From: Pomphorhynchus laevis
Taxonomy: Eukaryota; Acanthocephala; Palaeacanthocephala; Echinorhynchida; Pomphorhynchidae
Length of the DNA stretch: 64,000 nt
Direction: 5' to 3'
Assembly (NCBI GenBank): GCA_012934845.2
Contig: WNNJ02000628.1
Span: 225,144 to 289,143 of the forward strand
Below are positions 55,141 to 64,000 of the stretch, piece by piece. A model generated the notes under the pieces. That model saw nothing but the letters and a program-made list of their open reading frames with translations, made no database searches and had not been told where the DNA came from. Every line of letters starts with the position of its first letter. Within the stretch, counting starts at the first letter, position 1. The translations under genes were made by a program, and so were the position numbers.

Positions 55141-57603
55141 CTACGGCCTCAGGTCCAGCTGGATCTGAGCCCTCCAGCTAATCCAACACGCCGATCTTCG
55201 ACTGAACCACCCGGGGTCTATCACCCCCCCCCGAAGAATCCAATCTAGGCGGACTATGCGCGGTAATCGCGAGATGAGGAGCTTGAGAAACCTTAGTCTT
55301 TGCTCTGGAGGACGTCCTCTCGAAAAGAAGACTAATCCCGAGATAGCCCAAGTACCCCAGAGGCGCACTTGGGTTTTCCCATTCAACGACAGATGCTGAG
55401 CCCGTTTCAGGGCCCACCTAGCTTTCTTCAGGATACGTTTAAGTCTATCCAGGTCAGCTTTCGCCGACCAGTTCACCGTAACAGTGAACCCCAGGTATTT
55501 TACTCGACTTGTGAAGGTAGGGAGTGGTTGATTAGTCAATATAGAAGATAGAGCTGAGAGTGCTAGTCTCTTTAATTTTTTCTTTGTCGCAGGGGTGCCA
55601 TGAAAGACAACTACCTGCGATTTGGATGAATTTAAAATAAGATTGGATAGGGTCAGCTGGTCTGTTAATCTTAAAAAGAAACGGCTGATGTCCGAAGCGA
55701 CATCTTTGCACCTGCGTCCAGAGAACAGGGCCGTGGTATCATCAGCGTATACCACTAGATGTTGATCACGTTTAAAATTCTTGAATAGTACAATGGAGGC
55801 AGCAAGAAATAAGATAGGAGAAAGTGGGGATCCTTGGGGCACACCTGTAATAGGGTAGAACTGACACGCATCAGGGTCGTCTTCATAGTAGAACCTCTTG
55901 GTAAACAGTAATATCTCCACCCTGTTAACAATTCTCGCAGGCAACCCGAGGGACTTGAGAGAGGAGATAACAAAGGGAATGGAAATGCGGTCAAATGCAG
56001 CAGAAAAGTCAAGGAAAACAGCCACAGCTAGTTGATGGCTATTATCCCTACAAAACTGATGCACTTCACCTATTGCTGAATGAACCGAGCGTCCCTTGAC
56101 AAACCCGTAAAAACTCGGTGGGATCAAATTACGTCTATTTAAATGGTCGCGGATTCTACGCGCAAGCGCTTTTTCGTAGATGGAGATGAGGGAGTTTTGA
56201 ATCGAAATGGGACGCAGATCTTTGGGACATGAAACCGGACTATGCTTTGATAAGAAAATTCTACGACTAATATTGATGCCGGCTACATCGGATGGTGAGG
56301 CTAAAAGCATTGTGACGGCCACTTCTCTTCTTTGATCGGCTGTCAAAAGCTGACAGACTCGAGAAGATAGTGGAGCGACGGATTTAGAGGTGCCCGGAAG
56401 TGGCCCCCAGAAGTTAAGGATATCTGTAACAGATAAGTCCCTGCTCCTGAAGTCACCCCAAGGCGGGATTGGTTGGGGAGATTGAGTGGCTCCATAATTA
56501 TGTAGGGATAGTGACTCCTTCAAAACATTATCAAGGCCTATACTACCAATCCAACCCAAAGCTCTATCCTTCCAACAGACAAACTTCTCCTTCTTGAATA
56601 TCTTCCAGAAGGAAGACTGAGAAGGGTTAAGGTGAGCGATGTTCGCCTTATCCCTGCTCAGCTGGAACCTATATCTAGTGCTCCAGTATTCATTCGAGAT
56701 GGCCTGCCTGGCGGAAACAGAGACATTGGGAAGACGTAGCATTTTAGCCAAAACCTTGAGTTTTGTTGGAGTGGGATTGTAAATATGACCTTTATAGGTA
56801 GTCGAAAGAAACGCGGTAGCTTGCGAGGAGAGGAAGGAATTAAATTCGGTCAAATTCTCATTACTAATTCTGGGGAAGAGTTGGATAGCCGCCTGAAAGA
56901 AAGCCACTCTGATGGGATCAAAGTGAAACCTCCTTCTAAGCAACGTATCTTCCTCTATCCGCCAACGAATTAGGTCATGAGAGATGGTCTGTTTTTGGCG
57001 CGACTGCTCAGTACAGATGGGTTTCAACAACCACATCTTATGAAGCAGTAATATGTCGAGGAGAGAATTAGTTGTTGAGCAATGAAAAGTTGGGGACGGT
57101 GGTTTGTGAATAAGGTAATCGTTCCTGGCTCTGCGGAGTGCTGCATTAATCCAACGACCAGTTCTGTCGTTGAAGTCACCGAGTAACATGTCATAGCCAC
57201 TACCCAAAATACGGTCCAGGAGATCACGGTTCTTGTGAATTTCCCCTGGTCTAATATAGATATTGGCTATGCTGATACATTTACCATTCTTACAAAGTGA
57301 AACAGCTACACAAGACAGGGCTGGACAAGAATAGTTTAAAAGAAGGGATGATCTTAAGGAGCATTTAACTAGGGTTAAAAGACCTTGAGATGAAGAGGCG
57401 TGAGGAGGGGTTATGTACGGAGTGAAGTTGGGTGTAAATATGCTTGGGGATATTTGAGTAATGTCCTGGGGGATACGGATAGACCGCGTCTCCTGAAGGA
57501 CTATAACATCCGCATCTCTACCAGATAGAAGGCTAAGGGCAGAAGCACCTCCCGAATTCCACTGAAGTATATTCAGTGAAAAAGGCTCTTGACTACTTTG
57601 CAT
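55141..57603 (-). CDS. LINE family D ORF2: APE endonuclease + reverse transcriptase (copy D3, intact)
   Basis: 820 aa from ATG 57,603. APE domain (~1-225): LNILQWN (Asn16), VIVLQETR (Glu ~38), YIRPGE, LLGDFNDRTGRW (~141), LLDILLLH, and SHDLIRW in the place of the SDH motif. RT (~425-700): DLRPISIQNSLISIYEKAL, GFVKGRSVHSA, VAVFLDFSAAFDRI (~530), GVPQGSPLSPILF (~587), VVYADDTTALFSG (~615), LGFTVTVNWSAK. A C-terminal ~130 residues ends in AQIQLDLRP; there is no RNase H and no terminal zinc finger that I can see, so it is short compared with I or R1 proteins. The protein would nick target DNA and copy its own RNA. No stop or shift, so it may still be functional. Clade within the APE group (Jockey/I/R1-like) is uncertain. 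Confidence 0.88.
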   Translation of the reverse strand: MQSSQEPFSLNILQWNSGGASALSLLSGRDADVIVLQETRSIRIPQDITQISPSIFTPNFTPYITPPHASSSQGLLTLVKCSLRSSLLLNYSCPALSCVAVSLCKNGKCISIANIYIRPGEIHKNRDLLDRILGSGYDMLLGDFNDRTGRWINAALRRARNDYLIHKPPSPTFHCSTTNSLLDILLLHKMWLLKPICTEQSRQKQTISHDLIRWRIEEDTLLRRRFHFDPIRVAFFQAAIQLFPRISNENLTEFNSFLSSQATAFLSTTYKGHIYNPTPTKLKVLAKMLRLPNVSVSARQAISNEYWSTRYRFQLSRDKANIAHLNPSQSSFWKIFKKEKFVCWKDRALGWIGSIGLDNVLKESLSLHNYGATQSPQPIPPWGDFRSRDLSVTDILNFWGPLPGTSKSVAPLSSRVCQLLTADQRREVAVTMLLASPSDVAGINISRRIFLSKHSPVSCPKDLRPISIQNSLISIYEKALARRIRDHLNRRNLIPPSFYGFVKGRSVHSAIGEVHQFCRDNSHQLAVAVFLDFSAAFDRISIPFVISSLKSLGLPARIVNRVEILLFTKRFYYEDDPDACQFYPITGVPQGSPLSPILFLAASIVLFKNFKRDQHLVVYADDTTALFSGRRCKDVASDISRFFLRLTDQLTLSNLILNSSKSQVVVFHGTPATKKKLKRLALSALSSILTNQPLPTFTSRVKYLGFTVTVNWSAKADLDRLKRILKKARWALKRAQHLSLNGKTQVRLWGTWAISGLVFFSRGRPPEQRLRFLKLLISRLPRIVRLDWILRGGVIDPGWFSRRSACWISWRAQIQLDLRP

Positions 57604-57637
57604 TGTGTTACGACAGCTGGAGTGGGATGCCTACCTC

Positions 57638-58390
57638 CTAGCAGAAACTAGGAGAGAGAAAGTTGCCCTTTTCACTCCCAGCCCTACCAGAAGAAGACAC
57701 TTGCCCACCGGCATTATCTTCATCTCCCTTTGAGGCCAACAACTCCCAACATATATCATCTTTCTTTGCCAACTTCAAGGAAGCCAACTTTTGTTTAGAA
57801 GATGATCTCTTCTTAGAACGGGGGGCTCTCTTTGAAGAGGTAAGAATCGTCGATGGAGGAGAACGGGACTCCTCGAATTTCGCTATCAGATGGTTCGTTA
57901 AGGCTCGAATCTCGTCTTTATATATATGTAGTCTTGCGTCAACAATTTTGAAAATGTCGGTGTCCGACATACCATAACCGTTTGAATTGGATAAGCTGGC
58001 AGCGGCAAAGTGGGCCGGTTTGACCGGTGCCCCACAATGCCTTAATTTGTATTCTTTGAAGATAGGACATCTTCTAGACCAGGCCGGGTGCTGACCACCA
58101 CAATTGGAACACAGAGGGGGAGAGAACATTTCCCCTCATGGACTTCGGAAGAGCTGCAAACCCCACACGTATGGGGCCTAGTACAGTTCGAGGACCAGTG
58201 CCCCCAGAGGTGGCACCCATTGCAATGGGGGTATGTTAAGTCATCAGCATCTACGATATTGAAAGAAAGATTGTACCCCAGAAATGGGTTACATTTGCTT
58301 TTAGCCAGACATTCCGCCTGATCGACTGCGGTAGAACAGAATGCTATTGGTATAGCCTGGCCTTTCTTGCCCAGGATTGGGCGAATATTA
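57638..58390 (-). pseudogene. LINE family D ORF1, C-terminal part (copy D3)
   Basis: Zinc-knuckle end and tail: CSNCGGQHPAWSRRC, IFKEYKLRHCG, MSDTDIFKIVDARL, KRAPRSKKRSS, in frame from about 58,129 to the stop at 57,638. Upstream, knuckle sequence continues in other frames to 58,390, where it meets D4 DNA. The gap to the ORF2 start is 34 bp. Confidence 0.7.
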
Positions 58391-58883
58391 TAAGATAACC
58401 GTTCCTGGCTCTGCAGAGAGCAGCATTAATCCAACGACCAGTTCTGTCGTTGAAGTCACCTAGTACAATGTCATAGCCGCTATTGATAATACTATCCAGA
58501 AGATCACGGTTCTTGTGAATCTCTCCTGGACGAATGTAGACGATGGCTAGACTGAGGCGTTTACCGTTCTTAACGAGTGAAACTACTAGACAAGACAGGG
58601 CAGGACAAGAGTAATTTAGCAGTAGGGAGGACCTTAAAGAGCATTTAACTAGGGTCAAGAGTCCTTGAGATGAAGAGGAGTGAGGTGGGGTTATGTACGG
58701 AGTATAGTGGGAACAAATTTGCTTTGGGATAAATCGAGTAATGTCCAGGGGGAGACGGATAGACCGTGTCTCCTGGAGGACTATAACATCTGCGTCTCTA
58801 CCAGATAAAAGTCTAAGGGCAGAAGCACCTCCCGAATTCCACTGAAGAATATTCAGTGAAAAAGGCTCAGGTTTACTCACCAT
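58390..58883 (-). pseudogene. LINE family D ORF2, APE part only (copy D4)
   Basis: From ATG 58,883: LNILQWNSGGASALRLL, VIVLQETRSIRL, IVYIRPGEIHKNRDLL, VLGDFNDRTGRWINAAL, RARNGYLI, then foreign sequence. The ATG lies four bases after the ORF1 stop, a spacing that suits termination-reinitiation. Confidence 0.8.
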
Positions 58884-58887
58884 TGGG

Positions 58888-60147
58888 CTAAATTAGTTGG
58901 AAGGGGGATGCCAACCTAGACAGAGCTAGGTGCAGGAGGGTTACCCTCACTGCCACTAGCCCCGTCGCGGGTCGTACCCCCATGGCAATATCTTCATTTC
59001 CCAGAGAAGGCTTCTTATCCTTGATCATCTTCCCCACCTTGGGGGTGGGACTGTTCTGGCCGAAGCCCCCTCTTCTTGGAGTGGGGGTTTTAAGCTCGTT
59101 AGGCATGGGGGCAGCTGTTGTCCCTACAAAAGAGGATAGCAGAGGTCCAATCATTGTTTGAAATTGCGAAAAAATTACTCGTTTCTGGTTATCAAGAAGT
59201 TGAATGATGTCAGCGTTTGACATCCGGTCGGCTGATGAACCAGCAGCAGAGGCGTAGTTGATCGGGGTTCTAGGCTTAACAAACAGTTGTTTATATTCTT
59301 TAAATATTCTGCAGCGCCTTGACCAGGCCGGATGTTCCTCTCCACAATTAGCGCAAGAGGAGGAGGCCTGACATCTTTCCCCTTTTAAAGCATACTGACA
59401 ATCCCCAGCACCACAAACACCGCATACCAAGGCCTTGCTGCATGTAGAGTACCAGTGGCCCCAGGCATGGCACTTGTTACAGTGTGGGAATGTGAGTCGG
59501 TCTTCGTCAATTAGAGTGAATCCTAAGTTAAAACCTAGGAAAGGATTCGCTGACGATTTAGAAAGAAGCAGACCGGAATCAAGATCTGTATTTGCAAAAG
59601 CCACTGGGAGGGGGTCGCCCCCCTTACCTAGGACTTGCCTCACTGATTGGAGGCCATACAATTTTTTCAGAGTTATCAAATCTTCTTCTGTTAGAAACAA
59701 TGGAAAATTAGATATTTTAACTGAGCACTGAAGGGGTTTCAACGTTATGGAACCAGAGTCCAAAAGGTGCTTGTCAAAATAATCTTTGTATTCCTTTAAT
59801 AAAGAAGCATTCGGGAAGGAAACTTTTACAGTATTGTCCAAAATCTTCACTGAATTGAACAGCACCCTGTTTGGATGAATTGATACAAACTTTCGCAAAA
59901 AAGTTGAGAAGAGATTGTGTTTCTCTATTGGTTTTTTTGAATTGATGATGCACAGGTTAGCTAATTTTGGAATCGGGGGTAGCAGCCCCTTATCTGCATT
60001 TAATAAACACGAAACATCACTAACCTGATTAGAATTGTCTCCAGTAGACGAAAGAATTGAACCAGATCGTTCATTACTACCATATTTCATTGTAAAATCA
60101 CCAAAAGTTGTAGAGCTTTGAAGCTCCGATAGCGTTTTAGCATCCAT
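58888..60147 (-). CDS. LINE family D ORF1: RNA-binding gag-like protein with zinc knuckles (copy D4, intact)
   Basis: 419 aa from ATG 60,147 (MDAKTLSELQ), chosen by alignment with the D5 start; the frame extends upstream to 60,222 with hydrophobic, non-conserved residues. Parts: disordered N-terminus; LLPPIPKLANLCII; an RRM-like pair (VLFNSVKILDNTVKVSF; CSVKISNFPLFLTEEDL); NPFLGFNLGFTLI; knuckles CNKCHAWGHWYSTC, CGVCGAGDCQ and CANCGEEHPAWSRRC; a basic proline-rich tail. It should bind the element RNA and form the RNP with ORF2. No frame damage. Confidence 0.82.
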   Translation of the reverse strand: MDAKTLSELQSSTTFGDFTMKYGSNERSGSILSSTGDNSNQVSDVSCLLNADKGLLPPIPKLANLCIINSKKPIEKHNLFSTFLRKFVSIHPNRVLFNSVKILDNTVKVSFPNASLLKEYKDYFDKHLLDSGSITLKPLQCSVKISNFPLFLTEEDLITLKKLYGLQSVRQVLGKGGDPLPVAFANTDLDSGLLLSKSSANPFLGFNLGFTLIDEDRLTFPHCNKCHAWGHWYSTCSKALVCGVCGAGDCQYALKGERCQASSSCANCGEEHPAWSRRCRIFKEYKQLFVKPRTPINYASAAGSSADRMSNADIIQLLDNQKRVIFSQFQTMIGPLLSSFVGTTAAPMPNELKTPTPRRGGFGQNSPTPKVGKMIKDKKPSLGNEDIAMGVRPATGLVAVRVTLLHLALSRLASPFQLI

Positions 60148-60287
60148 TTTAAAAATAATGATAGTTGCATAAAGACGCGTACCTATCAAATATAAAAACA
60201 TAAACGTACACATTGATATCATTTAGCGCCTAGCTATTACAACGAACCAAAAACTAACATTCGAATACATACTAGTTTTTTCATAAC

Positions 60288-61520
60288 ATGTCGGAGGTTC
60301 AAAGCAATTGCAATTCCAGCAAAATTCCTTACGAAAAATCAAAATTCAACGAAAAATATCAGGTATTCTCAGATAATACACACTGCAAGCAAAAGGTTAG
60401 TTCTGTTTCTATTGTTTGTGACGATGAAGGGTTACTTCCACCCATTCCCAAACTTACAAATTTGGGTATTATAAAGATATCAAAGCCCGTTGCTAGACAT
60501 TCATTATTTAATATTTTCCTAAGGAAATTTTCTACTGAACTTAAAAATAGAGTTGTTTTTAACTGTGTTCGATACAGTGAATCAGAAATAAAAATTTCTT
60601 TCGCCTCGCCTGAGGATCTTAAAAGATATGCTGTATTTTTTGAATCCAATTTGTCCGAATTTGGATCGTTTGAACAAAAACCAATCATGGCCTCGGTCAA
60701 AATATCGAATCTCCCGGCCCACCTTGAAAATGAGGATATTGCATTACTAAAAAGTAAGTTCAATATTTCCAGTTTTCGTCAACTTATGGGAAAGAATGGC
60801 TTCCCCTTAACGATCGCTTTCGGTTCTGCGGCAATTGATCAATCTGAGTTACTCGTCAGATCTGCTAATAACCCATTTTTGGGCTTCAATTTATCCTTTA
60901 AAATAGTTGGCAGGGAAGAATTTACATACCCCCATTGTAGTCGGTGCCATAAGTGGGGGCATTGGGCTTCCAGCTGCACCTTACCGACTACATGTGGGGT
61001 GTGTAGCTCCTTATCCTGCCCAGCCGTAATGGACGGCTGTAAATGCTCGGCCCTCCTTTCCTGCTCCAACTGTGGGGGGGGGTGTCACCCTGCTTGGAGC
61101 AGGAGGTGTAACGTCTTCAAAGATTACGCCAACAAATTCTGTTCAACAGCTACCAAGAAGCCGGCCTCTTTTTCCGAAGCAGCTGCCCTGCCTTCTAACG
61201 TCGGGTCAAGAATGACGGACGCCGACATCTTTAGAGCCATAGACATCCGTGCCGCTGTGAATAAGAAACAGACTGAGGAATTAGTCAAGTCTCTGCTCGG
61301 TGCCCTCCTCACGGCACCGTCTGTTCCGATTAATGCAGTAATACCGCCTTCAAAGAAAAGGGGGGCTTCGGCCAATCCTCCCATCCAACCCTTAAATATT
61401 GGGAAACTATTAAAGTCTAAGGCTAGAAGGGGAAATGAAGATGCTGCCCAGGGGCAAGTACCTACCCTGGACGGAGCTGGTGGCGGGAAGGGAAACCTTC
61501 CTGCACCTAGCTCTGTCTAG
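60288..61520 (+). CDS. LINE family D ORF1 (copy D5, intact)
   Basis: 410 aa from ATG 60,288 (MSEVQSNCNS). LLPPIPKLTNLGII, FLRKFSTELKNRVVFN, IKISFASPEDL, MASVKISNLPAHLENEDI, NPFLGFNLSFKI, then knuckles CSRCHKWGHWASSC, CGVCSSLSC and CSNCGGGCHPAWSRRC (one residue longer than in D4), and a tail with MTDADIFRAIDIR and KKRGASANPP. Same plan as D4 but well diverged, so D4 and D5 are separate subfamilies. No frame damage. Confidence 0.82.
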   Translation: MSEVQSNCNSSKIPYEKSKFNEKYQVFSDNTHCKQKVSSVSIVCDDEGLLPPIPKLTNLGIIKISKPVARHSLFNIFLRKFSTELKNRVVFNCVRYSESEIKISFASPEDLKRYAVFFESNLSEFGSFEQKPIMASVKISNLPAHLENEDIALLKSKFNISSFRQLMGKNGFPLTIAFGSAAIDQSELLVRSANNPFLGFNLSFKIVGREEFTYPHCSRCHKWGHWASSCTLPTTCGVCSSLSCPAVMDGCKCSALLSCSNCGGGCHPAWSRRCNVFKDYANKFCSTATKKPASFSEAAALPSNVGSRMTDADIFRAIDIRAAVNKKQTEELVKSLLGALLTAPSVPINAVIPPSKKRGASANPPIQPLNIGKLLKSKARRGNEDAAQGQVPTLDGAGGGKGNLPAPSSV

Positions 61521-61553
61521 GTAGGCAATCCCCCATCCAACTAATCCATCACA

Positions 61554-64000
61554 ATGCAGAGTACTCGTGAGCCTTTTTCACTGAATGTCCTTCAGTGGAA
61601 TTCGGGAGGTGCTTCTGCCCTCAGACTTTTATCTGGTAGAGATGCAGATGTTATAGTGCTTCAGGAGACGCGGTCTATCCGTCTTCCCCAGGACATTACT
61701 CGATTTATCCCAAAGCATATTATGTTCCCACTATACTCCGTACATAACCCCACCTCACTCCTCTTCATCTCAAGGACTCTTGACCTTAGTTAAGTGCTCC
61801 TTAAGGTCCTCCCTCCTATTAAACTACTCATGTCCAGCCATGTCTTGTTTAGTAGTTTCACTTAGTAAAAACGGTAAACGCCTCAGTCTAGCCAATGTCT
61901 ACATCCGTCCAGGGGAAATTCACAAGAACCGTGACCTCCTGGATAGTATTATTGACAGCGGTTATGACATGATACTTGGGGATTTCAACGACAGAACTGG
62001 TCGTTGGATCAATGCAGCGCTTCGCAGAGCCAGGAACGGTTATCTTATTCACAAACCCCCATCCCCTACCTTTCATTGCACATCAACAAATTCTATCCTC
62101 GACATTTTACTGCTTCACTCGAGGTGGTTGTTAAAACCCCTCTGCACGGAGCAGTCGCGCCAGCAATTGTCCACCTCTCATGACCTAATTCGTTGGAGAA
62201 TTGAGGAAGATATGTTGCTTCGCAGAAGGTTTCACTTTGATCCGATCAGAGTGGCCTTCTTTCAGGCGGCTATCCAACTCTTTCCCCGAATAGGAAATGA
62301 GAGTCTGACCGAATTTAATACCTACCTCTTTTCGCAAGCTACCGCGATTCTATCGACTACCTATAAAGGTCGTATATACAATCCCACTCCGACGAAACTC
62401 AAGGTCCTAGCAAAATTACTGAACCTCCCTAATCTCTCTGCTTCCGCCAAACAGGCCCTCTCGAATGAATACTGGAGCACCAGATACAGGTTCCAGCTGA
62501 GTAGGGATAGGACGAGTATCGCTCGCCTTAATCCTTCTCAGTCTTCCTTTTGGAAGATTTTCAAGAAGGAGAAGTTTGTTTGCTGGAAGGATAGAGCATT
62601 GAGTTGGATAGGGAATGTAGGCCTTGATAAAGTTTTGGAGGAGTCACTAGCCCTACACAACTATGGAGCCACTCAATCACCTCAACCAATCCCGCCTTGG
62701 TGTAACTTCAGGAGTAGGGATCTATCTGTTACGGATATTCTTAACTCCTGGGGTCCACTCCCGGGCACCTCCAAATCCGTCGTTCCACTTCTCTTTCTCG
62801 GTGTCTGTCAGCTTTTGACAAGCTGATCAGAGAAGAGAGGTGGCCGTAACAATGCTTTTAGCCTCCCCATCCGATGTAGCAGGCATCAATATTAGTAAGC
62901 GTGTTTTTATTCCAAAAAAGTTTCCGGTCTCATGTCCTAAAGACCTGCGGCCCATTTCGATTCAAAATTCCCTCGTGTCGATCTACGAAAAAGCGCTTGC
63001 GCGTAAAATCCGCGACCATTTAAGTAGGCGAAATTTGATCCCTCCAGGTTTTCATGGGTTCGTCAAAGGTCGCTCGGTCCATTCGGCAGTAGGTGAGTTG
63101 GAGCAGTTTTGTCGGGAGAATAGCCATCGCCTAGTTGTGGCTATTTTCCTTGACTTTTCTGCTGCATTTGACCGCATCTCCATTCCTTTTGTGATCTCTT
63201 CTCTTAGGTCCCTCGGGTTGCCTGCGAGAATTGTGAACAGGGTGGAGATTCTGCTGTACACCAAGCGGTTTTATTATGAAGACGACCCTGATGCGCGTCA
63301 GTTTTACCCTATTACGGGTGTGCCTCAAGGTTCACCTCTTTCTCCTATCTTATATCTTGCTGCCTCCATTAATCTATTCAAAATATTTAAACGCGAACAA
63401 CGTCTTGTGGTGTATGCTGATGACACCACAGCCCTGTTCTCTGGACACAGGTGCAAAGACGTAGTTTCTGACATCAGCCGCTTCTTTTTAAGATTAAAAG
63501 ACCAGTTACCCAAATCCAATCTTATTTTAAACTCCGCCAAATCGCAGGCGGTTGTCTTTCATGGCACCACTGCAACAAAGAAAAAACTTAAGAGATTAGC
63601 ACTCTCTGCACTCTCCTCCATATTTGCCTCTGAACCACTCCCCACCTTCACAAGTCGAGTAAAATACCTGGGGTTCACCGTTACGGTGAACTGGTCGGCG
63701 AAAGCTGACCTGGATAGACTTAAACGTATCCTGAAGAAAGCTAGGTGGGCTCTGAAACGGGCTCAGCATCTGTCATTGAAAGGGAAAACCCAGGTGCGCC
63801 TTTGGGGTACCTGGGCTATCTCGGGATTAGTCTTTTTCTCAAGAGGACGTCCCCCAGAGCAAAGGCTAAGGTTTCTTAAGCTCCTCGTCTCTCGTTTACC
63901 CAGCATAGTTCGCGCCGATTGGATTCTTCGGGAGGTGAAAGACCCCGGGTGGTTCAATCGGAAAGCGGCGTGCTGGATTGGTTGGGGGGCTCAGATCCCC
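61554..64000 (+). pseudogene. LINE family D ORF2 (copy D5), frameshifted, 3' end beyond window
   Basis: From ATG 61,554: LNVLQWNSGGASALRLL, VIVLQETRSIRL, a break near 61,785, then LVKCSLRSSLLLNYSC, ILGDFNDRTGRW, FDPIRVAFFQAAIQ to 62,826; another break; then RT with DLRPISIQNSLVSIYEK, GFVKGRSVHSA, IFLDFSAAFDRI, GVPQGSPLSPILYL, VYADDTTALFSG and LGFTVTVNWSAK. Three or so breaks. Motifs otherwise intact, so it died recently. Confidence 0.82.

Larger units (their letters stand above)
55085..58390 (-). mobile_element. LINE family D, copy D3 (intact ORF2, ORF1 cut short)
   Basis: The 3' UTR ends near 55,035 against the 5' end of D2. ORF2 is complete. ORF1 starts abruptly at about 58,390, joined to the APE fragment of D4. 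Confidence 0.8.
58390..60235 (-). mobile_element. LINE family D, copy D4 (5' half only)
   Basis: Complete ORF1 and the first ~165 codons of ORF2, then an abrupt change at about 58,390 into D3 ORF1. D4 and D3 together form a 5'-ORF1-APE/ORF1-ORF2-3' chimera. Confidence 0.75.
60235..64000 (+). mobile_element. LINE family D, copy D5 (runs off the window)
   Basis: 5' end TATTACAACG near 60,233, the same start as D1 and D2 (TTACAACGGG). It faces D4 head to head across a few bases. ORF1 intact, ORF2 broken, 3' end beyond the window. Confidence 0.82.

Overview
The window is nuclear DNA of an invertebrate animal, AT-rich and packed with retrotransposons. The host signature is a spliced gene with short introns (47 and 55 bp beside ~3 kb ones) for the splicing factor SYF1/XAB2, plus one intact secreted ShKT-domain protein. 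Short introns, a splice acceptor directly before an ATG, and an ShKT protein would fit a nematode, but mites and other invertebrates are not excluded; the species cannot be named from this sequence.

Layout. 1-7.5 kb: five coding exons of SYF1 on the minus strand (join 7509-7468, 7420-7266, 3983-3860, 908-711, 655-479), the reading frame continuing past the left edge. Its introns hold an AT-rich satellite, a foldback array of hammerhead-like motifs (4.24-4.97 kb) and, at the left edge, a 283-bp palindrome with a near-complete hammerhead ribozyme (26-100, minus). 7.5-11.7 kb: decayed CR1-like LINE 3' ends.

11.75-33 kb: a nest of elements. One LINE (family A, + strand) is split into 11,753-12,097 and 28,663-30,560. 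Between the halves lie five head-to-tail copies (A-E, all minus) of an unusual non-LTR retrotransposon, then a minus-strand copy of family A. The unusual element has one ORF of about 1,010-1,025 aa: an N-terminal cysteine cluster of CXC type, a reverse transcriptase with F/YADD, and a C-terminal CCHC + RHN + PD-(D/E)XK restriction-like endonuclease. Two copies (C and D) are open from end to end. Copy B has lost the whole reverse transcriptase yet keeps a 459-codon open frame. The copies are separated by (AAT)n tracts, which look like the target.

33-40 kb: CR1-like pieces, a (TA)n-bounded array of nearly identical 357-bp repeats (34.18-35.51 kb), and a diverged LINE (family B). 40.0-40.8 kb: the ShKT gene. 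41.8-49.9 kb: further RLE copies (G, H), a broken CR1-like LINE (family C) and a gag-like ORF1 fossil. 50-64 kb: four minus-strand copies (D1-D4) of an APE-type LINE (family D) in head-to-tail order, then a divergent plus-strand copy (D5). D3 has an intact 820-aa ORF2; D4 and D5 have intact ORF1s.

The two host genes are unrelated. The rest is a record of repeated self-adjacent insertion by several non-LTR families. The most novel items are the CXC-RT-RLE retrotransposon with its RT-less derivative, and the hammerhead motifs.
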